The notes under the pieces were generated by a model, which searched no databases, was not told the DNA's origin, and was given only the letters and a program-made list of their open reading frames with translations. A stretch of 64,000 bases of DNA, from contig JAIGNY010004056.1 of NCBI GenBank assembly GCA_020152595.1, forward strand, positions 355,001 through 419,000. The letters are read 5' to 3'. The stretch is from Chiridota heheva. Taxonomy: Eukaryota; Echinodermata; Holothuroidea; Apodida; Chiridotidae. Of the stretch, positions 37,503 to 48,017 are shown piece after piece. Every line of letters begins with the position of its first letter. The first letter of the stretch is position 1. The translations under genes and the position numbers were made by a program.

Positions 37503-39372
37503 GTTGTTGTTTGTTGATGGCACCGCGACAGTCAAGAGTCAAATGTGCCAAGAGGGTGTTAGAAATCTAAGGTGCATGAGTTAGGACAGTATGAATAATA
37601 AATAAGTGAATAGAGGTAAGAAAAGGGGAGGAAGGATAGGATACAAAAGGGGGGAGTGTGGGTAAGGATTAGATCAGGTGGAGCAAGTTGCTATTGTGGA
37701 GGAAGGTGATGATGTTGGAGGGATTGTTTAGTGGAGGAGGAGAGGAGATCTGGAGTTCAGGTATAAAGGACAGAATAAGAGGATATCCTTGATCAAAAGA
37801 TCAGTGTTGCAAGTAGGGCAGAGAGGTGTAGGAGAGCCACAAAGGAGGTAGGAGTGGGTGAGAAAGGAGTGACTGGGGCAGATACGGGTGACAACAACGT
37901 CCTCCCTATGGTTGCGACTGTGCAGAGGGTTGGTCCCAACTTTGGGATTGATAGTGTGAAGTTTGTTACTGATCTCAAGGTTCCAGGAGTATAGCCATGT
38001 CGTCCTGAGCTACTGTAGCTGAAAATGGTGAAGCGAAAGTCAGAGTGCAGAATAAGGATAGGTGAAATGTGGTTCGACAGTGTGTTGTTGGGGATTTTGT
38101 CAGCCCTCTTGTTGCCAGGGATGCTGACATGGCTAGGGATCCAGAAAAAGATTTGTTTTGTTTTTCCGAGGAAGAGAGAGCGTAAAGTTTGTTTAGTATT
38201 GTAAGATTAGTGGATTAGACCAGAGCATGTTGAGGACGCCAGTAAAAACTGATTTTGAGTCAAGAGATGAGAAAGCAGGGGTGGAAGGAGACTGCAAAGT
38301 TTAGAGCTAGGAGGATAGCCTTTGCTTCAGCAGAATAGATAGAGGCTCCATCAGGTAACCTTGAAGAAAGGGCGAGGCAGGAACAAGCGGCGGTGGCGGC
38401 TGCAGAGAAGCCTTCCCGTGTGTAGCCATCTTTGAAGTGTCTACTGAGTTGGCAGTATTTGGAGCGACAGAAGGCTGGGTTGTGAAGAGCTTTCTGTTGC
38501 CGGAAAGGCCAAGGAAAACGTGGGAAGGATAAACTAGGTGGGAGTGGGAGGAATAATATGCCTCATTATCATAAAAATGTTGATGTTGGCTTTGGGGAAA
38601 TGAGAAGACATCTGGATACCGAAATGTGGAGGGATGCGTTTGTTAAGAGTGAAGAGGTTGGTGAAGGAAGGAGAGTGGGTGGAATGGAAACAGGTTCTGT
38701 GGGACAGTGAGGATGTGAAGAGTGAAGGACAGACCAGCACTGGAACACCAGAGGTCAACAGGGAGTTCATTGGCCTCTATATGAAGACTGGTGATGGGGG
38801 TGGTGTTGGTGGCGCCAAGGCACAGCCTTAGGGGCAGTGTTTTCGATGACCTCGATGTGCCTCAAGTAAAGTTTGCAGGCAGAGCCTTAGATGAAGTTGT
38901 CGTAGTCCAACTTAGAGCTGAGAAGGGAGCAATATAAGGTGAGCAAGGTGGACGATTGGCTCCCCAGTCAGTGCTGGAGAGGACTTTGAGAAGATTGAGG
39001 GTTTTGTAACAATAGGTTTTGAGGATGTTGTTGTGGGGGAGGTAAGAGAGCTTGGAATCAAAAGTGATTCCAAAGAAACGAGTACTGTCCTTACTAAGAA
39101 TGATGGAATCTTTGGGACAGATTGGGATGAAGGAGGAAAGAGTTGCTGTTGTTGAAATAAATGAGAACAGTCTTGTCTTCAGAGAAATTGAAGCCATTAG
39201 TGTCACTCCAGTGAGCTAAGTTGTCTAGGCATCTTTTAAGATTATTTTGGAGAGTTTGAAAGCATGGAGAGGACGAGAAGATGGCAAAATCATCGACATA
39301 GAGAAAGCACTTGATGTTGGGGTAAAAAGCTTTGGTGATGGTCTTGATTTTGAGAATAACAAGACATCAATA
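37503..39372 (-). mobile_element. Non-LTR retrotransposon, RT catalytic motif through RNase H and 3' end (degenerate)
   Basis: Read on minus from 39372, the sequence encodes I-K-C-F-L-Y-V-D-D-F-A-I-F, the RT palm motif with the YVDD catalytic aspartates. It continues with L-A-H-W-S-D-T-N-G-F-N-F-S-E-D-K-T and, in another frame, T-R-F-F-G-I-T-F-D-S-K-L-S-Y (RT motifs after the palm). Then come Y-x-E-A-N-E-L-P-type connection sequence, RNase H pieces (S-L-D-S-K-S-V-F-T-G-V and W-I-P-S-H-V-S-I-P-G-N) and the same 3' block as 35807-36465. The copy is about 1.87 kb, 5'-truncated inside RT and split by frameshifts. It is the most complete LINE in the window. Confidence 0.85.
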
Positions 39373-39879
39373 ATGTTATAGCTCAACCCATATATAGTAG
39401 TGCAAAAACAAATTGACTGGTTTTATTTTAAAAGCAATTTTTATTTTTGTCATATCTGATATTTTCAATTTAAAACTTGAATGCAATTTAAAGATTTTTT
39501 GAAGTCTACTCATTTTTTGGGCAATTATTCATTGTGTTAGAATTCCAACAGTTTTACAGTTTCAAAGCAATCGTGTATCCCTTACACGCGTTTAGTACCG
39601 TAATTTTCAGAGAATACACCAAAATTGCTCTACTTTAAGTTTAAAAATTGTGCAACCAGTATAGCAAATGTATTGACTCCATTGCCCAAGTAGATGCTAG
39701 AATTTTGCTTTCCAAAACCACTGTACATGCAAACAACATTAAAGTTTATTACTGCATTTTATTTATCAATGCCTCTGTTATCATTTTCAACATTTTGTAC
39801 AAAAAGTACTGTGATACAAACATTGTTAGCAGCCAGGGTTTGCGTTAACAACAAATTTGTTGTATATTACGCTATAGCT

Positions 39880-40437
39880 GAAATTTCTTACAACACCTTG
39901 TACCTGCGTCGTAAAATTTAGAAATAAGATGTGAAATTATACGCCAGAGTTATTCATTAACTTAAATAAAAATCTGACCTCTCTGACGCGATTGAAAGTT
40001 TTATTTCACACAAAAATGATTTCAAATTACTCAGAAATTAAAGAAAAATGACACAACTACAAGACTATTGGCTGAATGATTCAACATGTCCATACAAGTA
40101 CTGTACAAAAACACTAGGCTAGTAAATGTATAGTCAGTATATACATGTACACTGTACATGAAAGTTTTGATGTTGTTTTGAATGCAGGCTGTCAATTGTC
40201 AACAATATCATTAGCTAGGATTCTACTTTCCTCCTGTATGTGTTGTACTGTATGTGTAAAAGCAAGCCTGGAGCAAATGTTTTCAAGCTTCACTAGTGTG
40301 CAGTGCCCTGTACATTACCCAGTGCCCTGTGCATACGATAGCAAATTCACAAAATACATGGAAAATCAAGGGCATGTCGTAAACAAATATGCCAGACAAA
40401 TTTGTTTAATGCAACCTCTGTTAGCAGCTATCATATA
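39880..40437 (+). repeat. Dispersed repeat, copy 2 (paired with 514-1360)
   Basis: Collinear with copy 1 but shorter, with internal deletions. Its right end runs straight into the family 3 MITE at 40441. Confidence 0.6.
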
Positions 40438-40440
40438 ACA

Positions 40441-40955
40441 GTGCAGTTTATAACAGTTTTTTGTAAAATTTAATTGACAGAGCATACTTTTAAAGCCAAT
40501 TTGGTTGATATCATATTCCATTCAGGAGATATGGATTTTTAAAGATTTCCCATTTGCAAGTTTTTGTACAGTGTGATGAATTCATGTTTGATGTCATAGA
40601 GGAAATTCTATTGCAAATGTTTATGTATTTCTTTGAACATTAATTGGTTGTTTCTGCATGATTAGAAACAATTTTCCAAGAGTTATTGAAGTAAGGTATA
40701 TTTAGCAATATATATAAATATCTAACTTTCATCATTATATTTTTCTAGCAAGTTTTACTAATAAAAACAAAAATAGAATTTAATGAGAGAGAATGTGTTG
40801 CTGTGATGTCATACTATGCCTGTTCTTATTTGTTTATTGGCATTGTTTTCTTTATAGGAATAAAATATCAATATGATTTTTGTACTAAATTGCTTCTAAA
40901 TTGTTTTTCTTTTTTATGAAAGGTTACAAAAAAACATGGGAATATTCCTTTAATA
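40441..40955. mobile_element. MITE family 3, second copy
   Basis: Shares catattccattcaggagata, gtttttgtacagtgtgatga and gaaaggttacaaaaaaacat with 12577-13163, and ends in ggaatattcctttaa. The left terminus is missing, and it joins directly to the dispersed repeat ending near 40437. Confidence 0.65.
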
Positions 40956-41591
40956 TTCGATTGTGAGTGTTGTAAACCTACCCTCTTTCACACCCCTCCT
41001 CTAATAAGTGCCCACCCAACATTTTTTGACTGATTACTTAATTTATTTTATCAATTTGAACAATTAAAAGACTCAAGCTTTGTAACATTCTTTGCTGATT
41101 TTGCATGTGACGCTTACGATGTTTTTGTGGTGGTTAGTGTGGGACTACGGTTGTATAGAACCAGTTCACACAATCTAATTTGAATAGCACACCGTATGCG
41201 GCGTCCCCAAGCATCGGCACTATAATTAGGAAAAAACATTCCGCCTAAAAAGTGAGGGAATTCTATTTTCGCATACGTCAAATACGGTAGTTTGAATATT
41301 TTCTCAGACGTAAATTAGCACAAGATGATTTTCAGTGACTGAAATTTAAATTTTCAGTTACTAAAGTTTAAATTTTTAGTGACTGAAATTTAAGAAAGAA
41401 ATCTAAAGAATGCATTACAAATTCTGAGCTGTTCTCTTATTCCTACAGTACATTGAAAATTATTCAATATTGTGTTAGTCAAAACTTAAAACAACATTAT
41501 TCTTTTGGTGGTAATGATTTCAAAAGGAACAGAACAATTTCAATGTTTACCATGACCTCCAATAATATCATGGATAGATGGAAAGGTACTG

Positions 41592-41999
41592 CAGTGTCTT
41601 AGCTTTGCTGTTTCTGAGGGGCGGCCTATCCTTTCCTCCTGTAGCCGGCGCCACTCAAAAAATAAATCTAATTTTTTGTATATATATATTCTTTTTAAAT
41701 GATATGTTTACAAGGTCAACTTCTTTAAAAACTTATAATCCTAAACTCATATGAGAATATCTTACATGAATACAGAACACAGAATAATAGCATATGCGGA
41801 CAATTTCATACTATAGTACGCAATTGTCCTCTTTGGCTTATGAATGGTTCTTAATCAGCTTCATTCTGATTATAGCTAAAATCCCAGAGCTTCACCAAGG
41901 TCTCAAGCTTAAAAAGGCACAGCACCCGCACGTATTAATGTGCCCTTCAACAAATCTAGCACCCTGCCCCTTTTCAAATCAAGCCACAGTAAGGTCTGG
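41592..41999 (+). mobile_element. MITE family 1 copy, diverged termini
   Basis: Collinear with 17808-18256: tagctttgctgtttctgagg at the left, aatagcatatgcg in the middle, caccctgccccttttcaaat at the right, ending gtaaggtctgg. Both termini carry substitutions relative to the intact copy. Confidence 0.65.
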
Positions 42000-43636
42000 T
42001 ACTGAACTTAAGTTCCTATTATTCAACATCACCAAAAATGTGATACAGTACTTGCACAAGATGGACCTGATATTGTATCTTTGCCCGGTCACAATTTTAC
42101 AACTTTCTGGGCTACTGAATACAGTACTCATGTTGTACAGTAGATGAAAGATATATTTACTTTTAAAACTGGAAGGTAGACCACTACATTTTTGTTTCAC
42201 GGAGACCATTGATCAGGAATCACACATTCAGTACTTGTAGAATCATGGGTGCATAAGAAATATGAAGAGTTGATGAAAAAATTCTGGAAGTTTTTGCAGA
42301 ACTACAATAGCTACCACAAAACCATTACAAAGGAATTTTGAAGGCACACCATGACTATTCATTCATTTATACAAACACATACAAAACCACACTACAAAAA
42401 ATATGCTTCTTGAATCAATTCTATAGTACACGTATTTTCATTTTGTATACAGTATCTTTCCTGGTCTGAAGTTTACAAAGTGCACTACTTAAAGATTAAT
42501 GTTGAGGCAGGATGAGTATATGCACATTTCATGCACGAGGCAAAGGACTTTGGCCAAAGTAGAATGACCAGACTTGAGGAGCGCAAAGTTCTTTAAATTG
42601 TGCATTAAATATGCATACACAATGCATTTTTTTTTTTTTTAAATTGTATTAGATATTTTAAATGCATAAAAACAACAAAAAAGAATAAAAAACGAGAAAA
42701 GTTTAAATGACAATGCAAATACACTATATAAATTTCATGATATACAAAAGCTTGAAGGAAAACTCGGTGAGATACAACTGTTTGATTTTATCTGATTTTT
42801 GTTCCTACCTTTTATAAGATCTACAATTTAGAATTCACAAGAATGACAGCAATAACATTATGCCAAGATCTCTACCTAACCTTGAAACAGTACTTATTTA
42901 CCATAGCATGCATGTTGAAAAGAACAGAATCATCAGAAATAATAGCATTTAATCATTCAAAATTATCAAATCTGTTGGGGAAAATTTCTTTCAAATCTAT
43001 TCCCAGCAAAAAAAAGTTCAACAACTTTCTTCTTTATGAGCGAAAAAAGGAAACAAATGGTTAACATTATCAGCACAAGCATGTAAACATTACCTATTTA
43101 AAAGAATTGAAATTTGCGACATTCTCAAGGTCGACACAGGGTTGGAAAAATCACTACCAAGCTCGCCTATGAGCAAAAAATAATTGTTGCGAATAGAAAT
43201 ATCATGATATACTGTGGTACTCACCATACTCACAGTAATTAAGCCTCGCCAAGTTTGGTGAGTGACTTTTTTTAATTTTTCCAACCCTGCTTCGACATGG
43301 TAATCGTCATCAAAGGAGAAAACGGCTTGTAGGCCCCCTACTACATACTTTGTGCCCGCATAGCTTGCATCGTGCCCACAATATTATTTTTTACTTTACT
43401 TTATTCACTTTACTTGCAACACAATTCATTAAACATTTAGAACATATTTACAGTGGAAGAAAGTACAAGTTAATATATAATACAGGAAAGAAAATAACAT
43501 ACAGATTGTTGATTACAAGAAAAGGTTGAGGAGACTCTACAGAAAGTTTAGAAAACTTCTTAAACGCAAGTCCCCGAGACATGATTTAAAAATATTAGAA
43601 AAATGTAAGTATATATAATTATATACAGTAACAAGT
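42000..43636. other. Unassigned AT-rich intronic sequence
   Basis: Poly-T near 42628-42640 and a LINE-3'-like stretch (cacaattcattaaacattta, about 43420). No coding evidence. Confidence 0.45.
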
Positions 43637-43722
43637 TTTGTTTGTTTGATGAGGGCTTAACGGCACCATGACAATGAGGGTCAAATTGTGCCTGAGAGGT
43701 CAGATCATTCTAGAGGTAGACA
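43637..43722 (-). mobile_element. Short 3'-end fragment of the copy A/B retrotransposon family
   Basis: About 85 bp nearly identical to the extreme 3' ends at 6944 and 13926, including the gtttgtttgatgagggctta junction, the ggcaccatgacaa block and the agaggtcagatcattctaga block. The break inside the non-coding 3' region indicates severe 5' truncation on insertion, typical of target-primed reverse transcription. Confidence 0.75.
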
Positions 43723-44370
43723 ATAACAAGAATTTTTTTAATAGTGTTTGACTTTGAAATATTCATTCAAAATTGTTTCCAAAAAATGAAAATAATTATG
43801 ATTTGTTGTTCCTTGTTGTGGTCACATTCGCTTGCACACTGTGTCATGCCACTTGATAGACTAGGGTAACAAACGCAATGTTACATTTAATGAATTATGT
43901 TTTAACAAAAAAGCTAAATACAAAATATTAGCTTACGTTATCACCCTAACCCAGTCAGAAAAGTGATGGGGGTGGACATTTTTTGTTTCAAACCAATTCA
44001 TTTCAGTGATTTGCAGTGTTCCGGATCAGGTCAACCACATTAGATGTGATCAATATTAAAAACAATAGAAAGAATCGTTAACATTCCGATACAAAGTAGG
44101 AAAGAACGGAAGTAGGAAAAAACAGTGAATGCTAAATGACTGATCTGAGAGAAATAACATGGTATTTTTTTTTTTTTTTTTTTTAAATCTGGGATTCTCT
44201 CAGAACTGATGTGTGCGAGGGTCAGCTAGGCTAATCAAGAAATGTGTCTCAATATGCACTAACATTAGGATGTCTGTTTTTTTGTAGAATCCTATTCATA
44301 CTACGAAATTGTTACACTTAGTCTAGCCTGTCACGGCATCAACACACAGACAATGACGCACTGCAGTGCC

Positions 44371-44373
44371 ATG
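44371..44373 (+). CDS. Putative start codon (split exon 1) of the CHP-like gene
   Basis: The sequence reads gtgccATG|gtaagg: a near-optimal Kozak context with a consensus donor immediately after the ATG. The next recognisable exon (47321) begins in phase 0 with Gly-Asn-Ser-Glu-Ser, which would give M-G-N-S-E-S. That fits the N-myristoylation pattern M-G-x-x-x-S/T seen in calcineurin B and CHP proteins. Among ATG-GT sites I noticed between 44.1 and 47.3 kb, this donor is the best. A second ATG in the same frame, 18 bases upstream (44353), could add six residues and would destroy the myristoylation signal. The link to exon 2 is inferred from phase and motif only. Confidence 0.4.
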
Positions 44374-44879
44374 GTAAGGCTTTGGGAGTGCATATTCTCG
44401 AGGTCAGACATCCGGGAATGTTGTGGTGCACGGCGACGTAACAATGCTTTTTTGACGAGCTCAAACTTCAGTCAAAGGGGAAAACAAACAAGTCAAATAT
44501 CATTGCAGTCAATGGGGAAAAAACGTATTTTCAGTCATTTTTCAACAAATAGGCCTAACGTTATAATTTATTTTTCTTCAAATATGTTTGTAGGCTATTA
44601 GATCTGAGATAATAGTTTTCAAAATACTGTATACGAGTACCAATATTTTTTGCTGACTGGCTAAGGCGATACAAGTATTCATAAAGAATATCCATTGACT
44701 GTAATGATAAAGTTTCCCCCTTCAACTTGGCAAAACCGTACTGAGCTCGTAGGCCTACACAGTTACGTCGACTCCAACCACGAGAATACACTGCTGCACT
44801 GCAGTGTAAGCCTTGGCCTAACGTACAACCTGTACATACTCTTGTATACAGAAGTTACCAGCTGGGAACGTTTGCTTAC

Positions 44880-44999
44880 CTTGCATGCAGTAAAATGATC
44901 TGCCGTAAGGGTCTCATTAATTTCAGCCCCTTCTTTTCCTGATGTACCTGAGCCACCTGCGAGGTCTTGAAGGACCTTCTTAAAAGGGAATCTTTTCAT
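44880..44999 (-). CDS. Tomosyn-like (syntaxin-binding protein 5 family), first coding exon
   Basis: This exon encodes 40 residues starting MKRFPFKKVLQDL and ending in the pattern E-I-N-E-T-L...D-H-F..C-K. From knowledge of the family, vertebrate STXBP5/STXBP5L begin with a matching basic/hydrophobic M-(R/K)-(K/R)-F...(R/K)-K-V-L segment, a variable Gly/Ser stretch and then E-I-Q-E-T-L..E-H-F..C-K, directly before the first WD40 blade. The start is well supported: an in-frame TAG lies three codons upstream, with only GAC, TAC and AGC before the ATG, and -3 is A. The donor after the Lys codon reads AAG|gtaagc (phase 0). Tomosyns are cytosolic proteins with twin beta-propellers and a C-terminal R-SNARE motif; they bind syntaxin and SNAP-25 and restrain vesicle priming. 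Only the extreme N terminus is here. The related LLGL family starts differently. The gene continues left beyond the window. Confidence 0.75.
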
Positions 45000-45130
45000 G
45001 CTGTAGTCCTATATTTCCTAAATATCCTCGAAAAATAACAATATTTCCATGATAAAATTCCTTTGCTGCGACCTAAGGGTGTCGAGAATCAGCTTCAATT
45101 TTACATTTCATGCATATGCAATTTAAGTAC

Positions 45131-46177
45131 CCGGATATTTGCAGGTTCAAAAGTTCGGTTTCAATCACATATTTTGTGGAAAAACATACAAATATTGAAT
45201 TACCTTTTATGACTTAATTCTGTAGAAGTTAAATATAAAATTCAAAGAATATATTTATTTGTAATTTACTAAAATCTTTATGGATTTCTATTTGATATTT
45301 TAAAGATTTTTATTTTCTTCTACTTTGTTCGAGTAAGCTGGAGTCTTTGTTTACAAACATGCCATTTTCAGATTTTGATCGAGCTGAGTCTTAAGTCAAG
45401 TTTTTGAGAAAGGATCGTGCATTTGGCCATCTGTGCAGACATATTTTGTTTATCTGTTGATTATTAATTCTGCGGTAAAAGGGAGAATTGCAGTCATTCA
45501 GATATCGATTAAATCACCTTTGACATGGTAAAAAAAAAATGAGTATTGTTACTAAATGGTATTAAACTGAACCAGTTACACGAAATTTACAAATCATACA
45601 ATCTAAATAGGGTAAATCGGCAAACATTCATTTGATTTCTAACATTAGGGGACATAACGCCAACCAATAGTAATAGAATTATAGGTAAAGTAACTCAGTA
45701 AGAAATTATGTATTGCATTTTACCTTGGATTAGCAATATCTATCAAAGGCACAAAGCAAGCAAAACTGGTGAAAGCAAGTGAGTTTGGTTGAAAACTGAT
45801 TTTGCTTGAAAATTATGGAAAGAGAAGCAAAACTTAAAGCCTGAATGGAATGATGACAGCTTTGATATCTCGTTTGGGATTTCATATTCCCATCGAGATA
45901 TTTCATATGATAGCCCTTTCCGCATATACATGTAGGCCTATCCCGCAAATGAAAGATGTTACCATAGGCTACAAATGATTTACAAGTTAATACTGTTTCC
46001 AACTACAGCAGACGTCTCTTAAATGTTTAGGTTCTACTTAATTCTGTGAATTACACATTGAGAAGGCTAGTGGTTTTTAAGACTTGTTAGGAATGGTTTG
46101 GGTTTTTTTTTTTTTTTTGTAAACAGTCAATTCTTTCACTTGTACTTTCAAGTTTATGTGTTGATTTTGATCATCAC
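45131..46177. other. Unassigned sequence upstream of the tomosyn-like exon
   Basis: Would be 5' flank or 5' UTR intron of the tomosyn-like gene, and intron 1 of the CHP-like gene if its start at 44371 is right. A 90-codon minus ORF (45730-46002) has no motif. Confidence 0.4.
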
Positions 46178-46311
46178 ACCCAAATATCAGTAAAACAACA
46201 AAATGTTTTACTAAAACCACCTGAAACAGTTGCTCTATGCTGCCCTTATTCCACCCTGCTAGTTTTTCTCCACTCATTCCATTTTTTCATTAATCATCTT
46301 CAATTTTTCAA

Positions 46312-46452
46312 ACACGTCCCGGGTTTGTATCCCGGTGGGTCTGCAACCAGTGAGTTCACAACTGGTTATCAAAGGCTGTGGCCGTCTTTATATAATGTCT
46401 AGCACTGAATGCTTTCGGGACGTTAAACCTTGTTATGCTATGCTATGATATG
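46312..46452 (+). mobile_element. 5'-truncated copy of the 48762-48935 SINE
   Basis: Begins inside the B box (cgtcccgggtttgtatcccg) and continues through gcaaccagtgagttcacaac to the tail ttatgctatgctatgata. The A-box part is missing. It sits between two inverted arms at about 46178-46308 and 47068-47203. Confidence 0.7.
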
Positions 46453-46704
46453 CTAAATAAAGTACTTTTGGGACCATCATTTTCCTTAATATTTTCAGTT
46501 TACATATATAACACTACTTCACTCAAGTTGAATCATGACTTGTCCTTTTCCTTAAAAATTTGTTCCAGTAAATTATGACCACAATCTTACTGTAGCAAAT
46601 AATAAGACCACTTATCTTACTTAAAATAACTGCTCAACCAGGAGAAGAATTTTGATAAGGGAATTTGATTTTTACTTGTGGTTTTCAGAATAAAGAAAAT
46701 GAAA

Positions 46705-46745
46705 AGTCTGACCCGACCTGCTTACTTATCAGGTCGGGTCTGACT
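46705..46745. repeat. Perfect 16-bp inverted repeat with a 9-base loop
   Basis: agtctgacccgacctg, loop cttacttat, then caggtcgggtctgact. The stem is GC-rich in an AT-rich setting. A related sequence at 55965-56060 (opposite strand) has only one arm, so the second arm arose in this copy. Confidence 0.8.
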
Positions 46746-46855
46746 GTTTGAAATTTTAAGGAGCACAACAACTAATGTGTATGGGTATGGTTGTAGTTTT
46801 ATATTATTTTATTTTGGTCTCGGCACATTGCATCTAGATAACAAACTTAAGAATT

Positions 46856-47055
46856 CAGACCCCTAGCTTGAACCAGCAAGGGGCAGAGTGACAAGGACAA
46901 AAAGCATCATTTACAAGGTAGTAAAGGCCATACAGTATGAACTTGAGTGCAATTTAAACATAGATTAGAGAGGAATCAAATCAAATAAGTAGTGTAAATC
47001 TGCATTTTTGTGTTGGGGATCTAAACAGCATCAACAGAAGGAATGGAATTATCAA
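46856..47055 (-). mobile_element. MITE family 1 relative, reverse orientation
   Basis: cagacccctagcttgaacca, then caaggggcagagtgacaagg, is the family's right end read backwards. The remainder shares aaatcaaataagtagtgtaaatc-type interior sequence with the 35.5-kb copy in reverse. It sits between the inverted arms at 46.2 and 47.1 kb. Confidence 0.5.
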
Positions 47056-47320
47056 AGTAAACTTTTTTTGAAAATTGAAGATGATTAATGAAAAAAGGAA
47101 TGAGTGCAGAAAAACAGGCAGGGTGGAATAAGGGCAGCATGGAGCAATTGTTTCAGGTGGTTTTAGTGAAACAATTTTGTTGTTTTACTGATATTTGAAA
47201 TTGATATATGTTATATATTTTTCATATGTTAATCCATAAAACAGGGACAGCATGAAGGACCCTTCTACAGCTCAAAACTAAGGGCCAGGAGCTTAATATT
47301 ATTTTTCTTTGTTTTCCAAG

Positions 47321-47381
47321 GGTAATTCAGAATCGTATCTCACACCTCAGAAGATTAAACAACTGGAAGAAAAAACCCACT
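47321..47381 (+). CDS. CHP/calcineurin-B-like gene, exon 2 (N-terminal segment)
   Basis: A pyrimidine-rich acceptor (ttttctttgttttccaag) precedes the exon and the donor is ACT|gtaagt. Twenty codons plus one base encode G-N-S-E-S-Y-L-T-P-Q-K-I-K-Q-L-E-E-K-T-H, ending in phase 1. With a preceding ATG this resembles the start of CHP proteins: a myristoylated Gly, then a helix ending in E-(E/K)-(K/T)-(T/G) just before the first EF-hand helix. The spare T joins TT at 57760 to give Phe-Asp, continuing K-T-H-F-D-A-K-D-I, which parallels the T-G-F-S-x-x-Q-I junction of CHP1. The exon is too short to identify alone; the assignment rests on phase and on the downstream exons. Confidence 0.6.
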
Positions 47382-47589
47382 GTAAGTGCACTTTTCCATA
47401 GGTCATAACCTTAAATGATTAGCAATACACACAAGCATCAAATAGGGAGAAACCTTCATTTTGAGGATCACATGCTGTATATCCTTAGAATTAAGGATTT
47501 TGGAAAATAATATTCGATGCCAATAATCAGCATCAATTCTGAAAGGTACAGTACATGGACTTAAAAAAGCATTATTACAGTAGCTACAT

Positions 47590-48017
47590 CAGACCACTAG
47601 CTTTGCTGTTTTACAGGGGCCGCCCACCCTGCCCCTTCGTGGGCCCGCCCTTCCCCCTTGGGGTCCGCCCTGTCCCTCATGAGAGAAAAAAATGTGTTTT
47701 TTTTAATATATTTTTGTTGTTTTAATTTTTTGGTTTTTTTATAATTTCATTTTTTGTTTTTTTCAGATTTCAATAATAATCTTGGTTAGCCTCATAAATG
47801 AAATACTTTACTAGATACAAAACACAGAATGATAGACTGGTCCTTATCAGTCAGAATAGCTTCATTCTGGGATGCATGATTATAGCTAAATCTCAGAGCT
47901 TTCTTCATCAGGGGATTGAGCCTTAAAGGTACCCCTGGACTCCACGCTGAAAAGACGCAGCGCTTTGCGCATGCATTAATGTGCCCCTCAACAAGTCAAG
48001 CACCCTGCCCCTTTTTT
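47590..48017 (+). mobile_element. MITE family 1 copy, right end lost
   Basis: cagaccactagctttgctgt matches the left terminus of 17808. The gtgggcccgcccttcccc block and caagtcaagcaccctgcccc follow, but the right inverted repeat is replaced by ttttaggggcgtgg. It lies about 210 bp past the donor of CHP-like exon 2. Confidence 0.7.

Larger units (their letters stand above)
44330..45130. promoter_or_regulatory. CpG-richer head-to-head 5' region of the two genes
   Basis: Relative to its AT-rich neighbours this interval has more CpG (gtgcacggcgacgtaacaat, agttacgtcgactcc, gctgcgacctaagggtgtcg). It contains the tomosyn-like start on minus and the putative CHP-like start on plus, 626 bp apart. No TATA box or initiator can be assigned. 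Promoter function is inferred from position. Confidence 0.4.
46178..47203. repeat. Foldback: inverted arms of about 130 bp around a 760-bp centre
   Basis: The left arm (about 46178-46308) in reverse complement reads gaagatgattaatgaaaaaa, then gcagggtggaataagggcag, then tgtttcaggtggttttagt. The right arm (about 47068-47203) has the same three blocks in the same order at roughly 93% identity. The centre contains a truncated SINE, a 16-bp perfect hairpin and a MITE relative. It lies between the putative exon 1 and exon 2 of the CHP-like gene. Confidence 0.7.

Noticed and set aside
38634-38831. 65-codon plus ORF
   Set aside because: Shadow of the minus-strand RT-RNase H connection region.
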